A DNA stretch of 64,000 nt, taken from the NCBI GenBank assembly GCA_902801255.1, contig CADCHO010000008.1, positions 1 through 64,000 of the forward strand. The letters run 5' to 3'. Position numbers and translations under genes: made by a program. Source of the stretch: an uncultured Eubacteriales bacterium (GTDB lineage: Bacteria; Bacillota; Clostridia; Peptostreptococcales; Anaerovoracaceae). The notes under the pieces are model-generated. The model was not told the DNA's origin. It did no database searches and saw nothing but the letters and a program-made list of their open reading frames with translations. Shown one piece after another: positions 58,106 through 64,000 of the stretch (the stretch's first letter is position 1; every line of letters starts with the position of its first letter).

Positions 58106-58477
58106 ATGAAATTCAGAATGATTCACGAGAATTTCAATGTGAGTGACCTTGATGTGTCGCTCGCTTTCTATGAAAAGGCACTCGGGCTTAAGGAAATCAG
58201 AAGAAAGACAGCAAAGGACGGTTCTTTCATTATCGTCTATGTTGGCAATGAGGAAACGGATTTTGAGCTCGAACTGACATGGCTCGAGGAGCATCCGCAG
58301 AAGTACGATCTGGGCGAGGAGGAATTCCATCTTGCCTTCAGGACTGATGATTTTGACGCTGCTCACGAGCTCCACGAGAGCATGGGCTGCATAGCCTTCG
58401 AAAATCACGATATGGGCATATACTTCATTACAGATCCAGATGGTTACTGGCTCGAGATACTGCCGCCAAGAGATTAA
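58106..58477 (+). CDS. VOC/glyoxalase family protein, lactoylglutathione-lyase-like (123 aa)
   Basis: H-E-N-F-N-V-S-D-L-D-V-S-L-A-F-Y, F-E-L-E-L-T (Glu ligand), E-F-H-L-A-F (His) and D-P-D-G-Y-W-L-E-I-L (Glu) are those of a one-domain glyoxalase I-like protein binding a metal. It may detoxify methylglyoxal. The ATG at 58106 has AGGGGAC upstream. Confidence 0.85.
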   Translation: MKFRMIHENFNVSDLDVSLAFYEKALGLKEIRRKTAKDGSFIIVYVGNEETDFELELTWLEEHPQKYDLGEEEFHLAFRTDDFDAAHELHESMGCIAFENHDMGIYFITDPDGYWLEILPPRD

Positions 58478-58494
58478 GGTACAAGGAGTTTCAG

Positions 58495-59001
58495 ATGAAG
58501 TGGAGCGGTAAAGGTATAGGATGGCTGATAGCCGGTGCTTTGATATGCGCAACTGCGTTCCCAGGCAACGGGATCGCAGATGTCATAAGCACTATAGCAA
58601 TAGGGCTTGTGTTTATTGTGATTTTTCTGATGAAGCAGAGGTTTCAGCCACGCGGACTGGGCTGGTTTATTGCGGGAGGCATTCTGCTCGCTTTCGCTGT
58701 GGATTGTTTCTTCAATCAGCTCGGAGCATTCTTTTCAAAGGACGGCGGGGCTGATTCCGGCCTCCTGTCTGACATGATCATTGCGCTTATCATAGCCTGC
58801 GGCTTCATGTATATGTTCTATCGCAGAAACAGGGGTGCGATGGAGGATGTTGTCAATGGTGCAGAATACGTTGAAGAAAGCGAGTTTCCGTATCAGGAAG
58901 AGGTCTTCAAAGAGGAAACTGTTACCGTGGAAACAGAACAGAAAGTAATTACACCGGAAGAAGAAACGAAAGTGGAAATTGAAGTCTCAGACGGTAAGTA
59001 A
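58495..59001 (+). CDS. Membrane protein with acidic C-terminal tail (168 aa)
   Basis: Four hydrophobic segments occupy about residues 9-105. A tail of about 55 residues is rich in Glu, Val and Thr (V-E-E-S-E...E-T-V-T-V-E-T-E). I recognise no family. AAGGAG lies about 8 bases before the ATG. Its stop (TAATG) overlaps the YkvI-type gene by one base. Confidence 0.6.
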   Translation: MKWSGKGIGWLIAGALICATAFPGNGIADVISTIAIGLVFIVIFLMKQRFQPRGLGWFIAGGILLAFAVDCFFNQLGAFFSKDGGADSGLLSDMIIALIIACGFMYMFYRRNRGAMEDVVNGAEYVEESEFPYQEEVFKEETVTVETEQKVITPEEETKVEIEVSDGK

Positions 59002-60065
59002 TGAAGAAGCTTAACTGGATAGAGATAACAAGTTTATATATAGGCATAATAATGGGCGCGGGTTTCGCGTCGGGCAGGGAATGCTGGCAGTTCTTCGGGG
59101 TATTCGGAACCAAAGGATACGCGGGTGCTGCGGCGAGCACGGTCTGCTTTGTGCTGCTGGCGTGCATGCTGACATATATTGCACGCAGCAAGGGCACAGC
59201 AGACCTGGGCCGGCTCATCTGCCCGGTGGAGAGCCGGCCGGCCTATGAACTCATAGGCTGGGTGCTCGCCGCCATATACTATTCCATGATAATCGCCATG
59301 ACAGCTGCGGGCGGATCGCTTCTTAACCAGCAGTTCGGTATCAATAAGGCGGTTGGCGGCATAATAATCGCTCTGCTTTGCATCTTCACCGTACTTGGCG
59401 ATTTCGAGAGGGTGTCAAAAATCTTCAGGCTGATGATACCTGTTCTGTTTGTAATAGGTATTGCGACCATTCTGCTTACAATAAATGCTGACTTCAGTCA
59501 GAGCGGTCCGACTGAAGGCTTCACTCCGGGCCGCATGTCGCCTAACTGGCCTGTTTCCGCTCTTGTATTCATGGCATACAACACGACCGGCATGATAGCG
59601 ATGTCGGGCAATTCCGCCATCAATGCCAAAGACGCAAGGAACGCTTACACGGGAGCTGTCGCAGGCACTCTCTGCCTCGGAGCTCTCACGATCCTGCTCC
59701 TGCGGGCTCTTCTGACAGACATGGCGTTCAGCGCTGAACTCGACCTGCCGATGCTGGGTTTTGCGGGAAGACTTTCACCGGTTCTCAGCATAATATACGC
59801 GGTGATCCTGTATGGTGCTGTGTATTCGACAGGTGCGAGCACATACTACGGCTTTAGTACTAAACTGAAGAACGGCAAATACAAAAAGTGGATAATCATA
59901 GGAGGAGCGCTGGCAGGATTTCTGCTGGGGCTCACTGGATTCAAGAAACTGGTCGAATTCCTTTACCCTGCACAGGGTTATATCGGGATCGTATTCATAG
60001 TTTTGATAATAATAAACTTCTGCAGAGAAATCGTAAAACATTCTGCAAGGAAAACGGAGCTATAA
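59001..60065 (+). CDS. YkvI-type membrane transporter-like protein (354 aa)
   Basis: About ten membrane segments and G-I-I-M-G-A-G-F-A-S-G-R-E (residues 14-26), the N-terminal motif of the YkvI family within the amino-acid/polyamine/organocation-like fold. M-A-Y-N-T-T-G lies in the middle. Substrates are unknown; an amino-acid-like permease is probable. The larB gene begins one base after its stop. Confidence 0.8.
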   Translation: MKKLNWIEITSLYIGIIMGAGFASGRECWQFFGVFGTKGYAGAAASTVCFVLLACMLTYIARSKGTADLGRLICPVESRPAYELIGWVLAAIYYSMIIAMTAAGGSLLNQQFGINKAVGGIIIALLCIFTVLGDFERVSKIFRLMIPVLFVIGIATILLTINADFSQSGPTEGFTPGRMSPNWPVSALVFMAYNTTGMIAMSGNSAINAKDARNAYTGAVAGTLCLGALTILLLRALLTDMAFSAELDLPMLGFAGRLSPVLSIIYAVILYGAVYSTGASTYYGFSTKLKNGKYKKWIIIGGALAGFLLGLTGFKKLVEFLYPAQGYIGIVFIVLIIINFCREIVKHSARKTEL

Positions 60066-60066
60066 C

Positions 60067-60837
60067 ATGAATGACACAAGAAAGACACTCGAAGCTCTTG
60101 CAAGAGGAGAAATAAGCGTTGATGATGCACTGACCAGCATCAAGACCGAGCCTTTCGAAGATATCGGATATTCAATGGTAGACCTGCACAGAAAAGTGAT
60201 GCAGGGTGCGCCTGAGGTCATATATGGTGAAAGCAAGACTGCTGAACAGATCACCGGCATCGTTGATGTGATGGTTGAGAGAGGGCAGATGCCCATACTT
60301 GTGACAAGGATAGATGCAGAAAAAGCTGAGGACCTTGCCTCTCATCATGATATTTTTTACAGCAAGGCTGCACGCATTGCTGTTATAGGCGAAAAACCCG
60401 AACCTGACGGAATCGGAAAGATAGTCATAGCAACGGGTGGTACGAGCGACATCCCTGTAGCAGAGGAGGCTGCAATCACAGCCGAAACGCTCGGTAACGA
60501 AGTCATCCGGCTCTATGATGTTGGAGTGGCCGGCATCCACAGACTGCTTGCTCACAAGGAGTACATAACTCAGGCTTCCGTGATAATAGCAATAGCGGGC
60601 ATGGAGGGAGCACTTGCGAGCGTTGTCGGAGGACTTGCTGACTGCCCGGTGATCGCTGTTCCTACGAGCGTAGGCTATGGTGCGGCTTTTGGAGGCCTTT
60701 CGGCGCTGCTTTCCATGCTGAATTCATGCGCGAGCGGAGTCGCCTGTGTCAACATTGACAACGGATTCGGTGCAGGCTATATTGCCAGCCAGATCAATCA
60801 CATGGCAGTAAAGAAAAAGGACGTATCTGAGGAATAA
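60067..60837 (+). CDS. larB: Nickel-pincer cofactor biosynthesis protein LarB (256 aa)
   Basis: The N-terminal A-R-G-E-I-S-V-D-D-A-L and the PurE-like C-terminal core A-T-G-G-T-S-D-I-P-V-A-E-E-A and P-T-S-V-G-Y-G-A-A-F-G-G identify LarB. It carboxylates and hydrolyses nicotinic acid adenine dinucleotide to the biscarboxylated pyridinium mononucleotide, the first step of the nickel-pincer cofactor of lactate racemase. The start is 1 base after the transporter stop. larC follows after 13 bases; no larA or larE is in the window. Confidence 0.9.
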   Translation: MNDTRKTLEALARGEISVDDALTSIKTEPFEDIGYSMVDLHRKVMQGAPEVIYGESKTAEQITGIVDVMVERGQMPILVTRIDAEKAEDLASHHDIFYSKAARIAVIGEKPEPDGIGKIVIATGGTSDIPVAEEAAITAETLGNEVIRLYDVGVAGIHRLLAHKEYITQASVIIAIAGMEGALASVVGGLADCPVIAVPTSVGYGAAFGGLSALLSMLNSCASGVACVNIDNGFGAGYIASQINHMAVKKKDVSEE

Positions 60838-60850
60838 CAGGGACTGAAAG

Positions 60851-61648
60851 ATGAAATTACTATACATAGACTGCGGCATGGGCGCCGCGGGAGATATGCT
60901 GACAGCGGCGCTTCTCGAGCTTCTGGACGAAGGCGCGCGTACCGGCTTTATCGAGGAGTTCAACGGACTCGGCCTTCCGGGAATAGTTATGGAAGCCGTG
61001 CCTTCAGTCAAATGCGGTGTTGAGGGCACGCGCGTACATATAAAGGTGCACGGTGTAGAAGAAGACGAGCACATGCATGATCACCATCATGCGCACCATT
61101 CGCATACTCATAATGGGACTGTACATACGCATTCTCATAACGGAGTCGCGGAAATCAGGCATATTGTCAGGGATCACATTGATCTCCCTGAAACCGTTAA
61201 AGAGGACATTCTCAAAGTCTACGATACAATCGCTGACGCTGAGAGCAAGGCACATGGTGTTCCTATCACTGAAGTACATTTTCACGAGGTCGGAACCATG
61301 GATGCAATAGCAGATGTGACAGCCGTCTGCATGCTAATCGACCGCATAAAACCGCAGAAAATCCTTGCTTCACAAGTCAATGTCGGCGGCGGTACCGTAA
61401 AATGTGCGCACGGTATTTTACCGGTTCCGGCTCCTGCAACTGCAAATATCCTGGAAGGGATACCTTCATACTCCGGCGACATAAAGAGTGAACTCTGCAC
61501 ACCGACCGGCGCAGCACTTCTCAAGCATTTTGTGGATGAGTTCGGAGATATGCCTGAGATGCGTGTGGAACGATGCGGATATGGTATGGGAGCTAAAGAC
61601 TTTGAGCGTGCAAACTGTGTGAAGGTTACTTTCGGCGTTACTGATTGA
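60851..61648 (+). CDS. larC: LarC1: N-terminal part of nickel insertion protein LarC (265 aa)
   Basis: L-L-Y-I-D-C-G-M-G-A-A-G-D-M opens the protein, and a histidine-rich loop (about residues 75-97, with seven or more H in runs such as H-H-H-A-H-H) probably binds nickel. E-V-H-F-H-E-V-G-T-M-D-A and P-V-P-A-P-A-T follow, ending at C-G-Y-G-M-G-A-K-D-F...V-T-F-G-V-T-D. This is the LarC1 part. The LarC2 part (about 150 residues, CTP-binding, fused or reached by frameshifting in other species) is absent: no frame of that size follows within 140 bases. Confidence 0.85.
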   Translation: MKLLYIDCGMGAAGDMLTAALLELLDEGARTGFIEEFNGLGLPGIVMEAVPSVKCGVEGTRVHIKVHGVEEDEHMHDHHHAHHSHTHNGTVHTHSHNGVAEIRHIVRDHIDLPETVKEDILKVYDTIADAESKAHGVPITEVHFHEVGTMDAIADVTAVCMLIDRIKPQKILASQVNVGGGTVKCAHGILPVPAPATANILEGIPSYSGDIKSELCTPTGAALLKHFVDEFGDMPEMRVERCGYGMGAKDFERANCVKVTFGVTD

Positions 61649-61698
61649 CCGGCGTTCAGCACATAAATCTTTTGAAGTTGACGATTTATCGATTGGCA

Positions 61699-61728
61699 TT
61701 GACCGCAAAGTGAGCGGAGGAATATAAT
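61699..61728 (+). promoter_or_regulatory. Promoter for the peptidoglycan-binding-repeat protein
   Basis: TTGACC (61699-61704), an 18-base spacer and TATAAT (61723-61728) precede the ATG at 61789 by 60 bases. It marks a separate transcript after larC. Confidence 0.6.
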
Positions 61729-61788
61729 TAATACGTTAATGTAATACCCACATGCCATAAGGGCGCTTGAAAAGAAAAGAGGTGTACA

Positions 61789-62316
61789 ATGGGAATTTTT
61801 GATAAGATCACCGGTAAAGAAGCAAAAGCTAAAGCAGAAGCTGCAGCAGAAGAAGCAAAGGCTAAAGCAGCAGAAGCAGAAGCAAAAGCTAAGGCAGAAG
61901 TTGCAAAAGCAAGGGAAGAGGCATTCAATAAGAAAAATGAAGCCGTAAAGGCAGTACAGCAGGAAAAAGTAGCTCTGGAAAAAGCAGCAGAAGAAGCAAA
62001 GGAAGCAGCTGAAGTGAAACTTGCAGAGGCTAAGAAGGCTGCAAACGAAAAGTTCAAACTCGCAGTTGACGGCGACTTCGGACCTAAGTCAATCAAGACA
62101 GTTCAGCACCTCCTCGGATGCAAAGAGGATGGTATCTGCGGAACAGAAACTATCAAGGCTATCCAGAAGCTGGTCGGTGCAGATGCTGACGGTGTGTGGG
62201 GAACACAGACTTCGAAAGCACTCCAGAAATTCCTCGGCGTAACAGAGGATGGCGTTGCTGGCCCGGAGACATTCAAGGCATTCCAGAAGTGGGCTAACAA
62301 GGAGCTCGGCTTCTAA
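61789..62316 (+). CDS. Coiled-coil protein with two peptidoglycan-binding-like repeats (175 aa)
   Basis: Residues 10-95 are an A/K/E-rich coiled coil. Two PG_binding_1-type repeats follow: D-G-D-F-G-P-K-S-I-K-T-V-Q-H-L-L-G and A-D-G-V-W-G-T-Q-T-S-K-A-L-Q-K-F-L-G, with a partial third D-G-V-A-G-P-E-T-F-K-A-F-Q-K. Despite the repeats, no signal peptide or membrane segment is seen. It has its own promoter and terminator, so it is a monocistronic gene. Confidence 0.8.
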   Translation: MGIFDKITGKEAKAKAEAAAEEAKAKAAEAEAKAKAEVAKAREEAFNKKNEAVKAVQQEKVALEKAAEEAKEAAEVKLAEAKKAANEKFKLAVDGDFGPKSIKTVQHLLGCKEDGICGTETIKAIQKLVGADADGVWGTQTSKALQKFLGVTEDGVAGPETFKAFQKWANKELGF

Positions 62317-62349
62317 ACCAATTCCTCAAATCAAAAAACGCGATTTATC

Positions 62350-62380
62350 GATCCCCGCTTTACCGCGGGGATCTTCATTT
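62350..62380 (+). terminator. Rho-independent terminator
   Basis: GATCCCCGC (62350-62358) pairs with GCGGGGATC (62365-62373), loop 6, then TTCATTTT. Confidence 0.8.
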
Positions 62381-62412
62381 TGCGTTATTTTACCGGACTT
62401 CACGGCCTGCAT

Positions 62413-62441
62413 TTCATAAGTACTCTCACATGTGGTAAAAT
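62413..62441 (+). promoter_or_regulatory. Candidate promoter for mnmA
   Basis: TAAAAT at 62436-62441 is a fair -10 box. A 17-base spacer puts a weak -35 (TTCATA) at 62413-62418. If real, transcription starts near 62448. Confidence 0.3.
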
Positions 62442-62486
62442 ACTGTGGATATTGTTGAAGATCAATTGGACATATCAGAAGCAGAG

Positions 62487-63563
62487 GTGAGCGTTATTTC
62501 AAGAGTAGTAGTGGGACTCTCGGGTGGAGTCGACAGCGCAGTAGCTGCATATTTGCTGAAGAAACAGGGCTATCAGGTGATAGGCGTGACCCTGAGGACG
62601 TGGGAGGCCGGAAGCGGTGCTTACAGCCGTTGCTGCGATATCAGTGATGCGCGCGCTGTTGCGATGCAGCTTGAGATACCGTTTTACAACATAAACTGCC
62701 TGCCGGAGTTCAGGGAGCATGTCACTGAGCCTTTTGCGGACGCTTATATGAACGGGCTCACGCCGAACCCATGTGTTGCCTGCAACAGGTACATCAAATG
62801 GGAGAGAATGCTGAGATTTGCCGATGAGATCAATGCTGAATTCATCGCGACCGGTCACTATGCGCGTATAGTGAAGGCTGAAAACGGCAGATATACCGTA
62901 AAGCAGGCAGCCTTTGCAGCAAAGGATCAGACATATATGCTGTATCAGCTGACACAGGAGCAGCTGGCACGCACTCTGATGCCGCTGGCAGAGCTGACAA
63001 AGGACGAAGTCAGACATATAGCTGAAGAAGCAGGTCTTGCAGTTGCCGGAAAGCAGGACTCACAGGAGATATGCTTTGTTCTTGAAGGTGGATACGCCGA
63101 GTATATAGAAGCGCATGTTGACAAAGCACTGCCGCCGCCGGGAAACTTCGTTGATGAGAGTGGTAAAGTCCTTGGAAAGCACAAAGGCATAGTGAATTAT
63201 ACAGTCGGTCAGCGAAAAGGACTTGGATTGGCTCTCGGATACCCGGCCTATGTGAAGCGGATCGACGCCAAAACAAATACTATAGTGATCGGTGACCTTG
63301 ATTCTGTGTTTGAAAGCTGTATCAAGTGCAAAGATGTCAGGTTCATGGCCATAGACGATATAAAAGAAGGCGAAAAACTGAGAGCTTTCGTGAAAATAAG
63401 GTATCACCACGCTGCTGCGCCGGCGGTTCTGGAGCGTGTTGACGATAATACAATATCTGCTATTTTTGATGAGCCGGTCAAAGCGCCGGCGCCGGGCCAG
63501 TCCGCGGTATTCTATGACAGTGAAAACCGCGTCATCGGCGGGGGAATAATACAGCAATACTAG
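62487..63563 (+). CDS. mnmA: tRNA-specific 2-thiouridylase MnmA (358 aa)
   Basis: G-L-S-G-G-V-D-S (PP-loop), C-C-D-I-S-D-A, N-P-C-V-A-C-N-R-Y-I-K (first catalytic Cys), G-K-Q-D-S-Q-E-I-C-F (second Cys) and Y-T-V-G-Q-R-K-G-L match MnmA throughout. It sulfurates U34 of tRNA for Lys, Glu and Gln. The start is uncertain. GTG at 62487 is given here; a longer frame begins at GTG 62445, but the predicted transcription start falls near 62448. ATT at 62496, five bases after GAGGTGA, is also possible. mnmM in this window acts at the same nucleotide. Confidence 0.9.
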   Translation: MSVISRVVVGLSGGVDSAVAAYLLKKQGYQVIGVTLRTWEAGSGAYSRCCDISDARAVAMQLEIPFYNINCLPEFREHVTEPFADAYMNGLTPNPCVACNRYIKWERMLRFADEINAEFIATGHYARIVKAENGRYTVKQAAFAAKDQTYMLYQLTQEQLARTLMPLAELTKDEVRHIAEEAGLAVAGKQDSQEICFVLEGGYAEYIEAHVDKALPPPGNFVDESGKVLGKHKGIVNYTVGQRKGLGLALGYPAYVKRIDAKTNTIVIGDLDSVFESCIKCKDVRFMAIDDIKEGEKLRAFVKIRYHHAAAPAVLERVDDNTISAIFDEPVKAPAPGQSAVFYDSENRVIGGGIIQQY

Positions 63564-63579
63564 TAAAATGGAGGTTACT

Positions 63580-63804
63580 ATGGATATATACGAAGAGATC
63601 GATTTGAGTGGATGCCCATTCTGCGGTGGAGCAGGCTTCCTTGATGACGGAAACGGCTGGTGCTGGACTGTCACATGTATGGACTGCGGCTCACAGACAG
63701 GCGAATTCGCATACAACAGCCCTGAAGAAAGAGAAGTGGCTGCGCGCAGGGCAGCTTATGTGTGGAATATAGGAAAGGTGATAAGAAGCGATCTTGGCGA
63801 ATAG
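63580..63804 (+). CDS. Lar-type (restriction alleviation protein-like) zinc-ribbon protein (74 aa)
   Basis: C-P-F-C-G-G and C-M-D-C-G form a zinc ribbon, followed by E-R-E-V-A-A-R-R-A-A-Y-V-W-N as in Lar-like proteins. The phage Lar family modulates type I restriction, but many chromosomal homologues are just zinc-ribbon proteins with unknown roles. GGAGG lies 6 bases before the ATG at 63580. Confidence 0.65.
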   Translation: MDIYEEIDLSGCPFCGGAGFLDDGNGWCWTVTCMDCGSQTGEFAYNSPEEREVAARRAAYVWNIGKVIRSDLGE

Positions 63805-63836
63805 AAAATTCTTTTTTCTTTATTTAGCTCTTATCG

Positions 63837-63865
63837 TTGTTAACTGAGCACTTTAATGATAAAAT
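63837..63865 (+). promoter_or_regulatory. Promoter upstream of the last gene
   Basis: TTGTTA (63837-63842), a 17-base spacer and TAAAAT (63860-63865) lie about 118 bases before the ATG at 63983, giving a leader of roughly 110 bases. Confidence 0.5.
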
Positions 63866-63876
63866 TAAACCGCAAA

Positions 63877-63966
63877 TGTGCCTAATACGGGGCACAAGAT
63901 CAGCAACCTAAAAATTTGTTGGAGATTAATTAGCGATCATGTGATCGCAGGGGATCGAAATGATCC
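63877..63966 (+). promoter_or_regulatory. Structured 5' leader with three hairpins
   Basis: TGTGCC (63877-63882) with GGCACA (63891-63896); GCGATCA (63933-63939) with TGATCGC (63942-63948); and GGATC (63952-63956) with GATCC (63962-63966). GAGGAGG follows just before the ATG, so the last hairpin could hide the ribosome binding site. No T run is present. Confidence 0.4.
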
Positions 63967-63982
63967 AGAGGAGGAATTACTA

Positions 63983-64000
63983 ATGAAAGTTGCTATTAAC
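63983..64000 (+). CDS. Probable type I glyceraldehyde-3-phosphate dehydrogenase, 5' end only
   Basis: ATG at 63983 behind AGGAGG starts M-K-V-A-I-N, the usual opening of GAPDH (followed by G-F-G-R-I-G-R in the family). The window ends after six codons, so the name rests on this match, the strong ribosome binding site and the structured leader. Confidence 0.4.

Noticed and set aside
61640..61790. Programmed frameshift to LarC2
   Set aside because: Only about 140 bases remain before the next gene, and the other frames show stops and no LarC2-like sequence.

Overview
The window looks like chromosome from an anaerobic Clostridia-type Firmicute. I infer this from strong AGGAGG-like ribosome binding sites, short intergenic gaps, occasional TTG and GTG starts, and many flavodoxin, nitroreductase, ferredoxin, radical-SAM and rubrerythrin-like proteins. 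It also carries firmicute families such as YgjV, DUF3877, DUF4250, DUF1653, HsmA and MnmM. Every gene I can support, about 80 of them, lies on the + strand. No rRNA, tRNA, CRISPR array, transposase or integrase was seen.

Layout. 1-7.1 kb: small orphan genes (a HIRAN protein and a two-helix zinc-ribbon protein), an array of eight exact 65-bp repeats that each fold as a 12-bp-stem hairpin, ygjV, a decayed thioesterase, a DUF3267 membrane protease, a large secreted papain-family protease and a membrane-anchored family II pyrophosphatase homologue. 7.4-8.2 kb: an ADP-ribosylglycohydrolase. 8.5-23.3 kb: a visibly AT-richer defence island. It holds a stand-alone DUF262/HNH (GmrSD-type) protein and then, behind two terminators and a perfect consensus promoter with an internal inverted repeat, a tightly packed seven-gene operon: XRE regulator, C5 cytosine methyltransferase, PmeII-type endonuclease, three proteins without a confident family, and a 1742-residue helicase-DUF1998 protein of the DruE type. 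The order methylase - unknowns - giant DUF1998 helicase resembles Druantia type II, with a restriction endonuclease added.

23.5-46.9 kb: RNA 2'-phosphotransferase (kptA) and a long accessory-metabolism region of aldo/keto reductases, carbonic anhydrase, radical SAM, flavodoxins, nitroreductases, dinB, Nudix, MazG-like, mnmM, CPBP and rhomboid proteases, and odd fusions (hydrolase plus ferritin-like; bilin-reductase-like plus leucine-rich repeats). 46.9-47.3 kb: a gene-free stretch with four hairpins built from one repeated word. 47.3-62.3 kb: 2H phosphoesterase, macrodomain protein, esterases, more flavin and AKR enzymes, a second CPBP protease, PhzF, nitrilase, YhbY, and the nickel-pincer genes larB and a larC lacking its usual C-terminal half. 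62.4-64 kb: mnmA, a Lar-like zinc-ribbon protein, and a structured leader before what is probably gap (GAPDH), cut by the window end.

Themes. (1) A composite anti-phage island. (2) Several ADP-ribose enzymes (DraG-like hydrolase, KptA, 2H phosphoesterase, macrodomain) that together could make and clear ADP-ribose 1''-2'' cyclic phosphate. (3) Redundant flavin and NADPH redox enzymes. (4) At least four decayed genes, two of which keep both ends but have lost the middle. (5) Two intergenic hairpin arrays built on the same plan but with different stem words.
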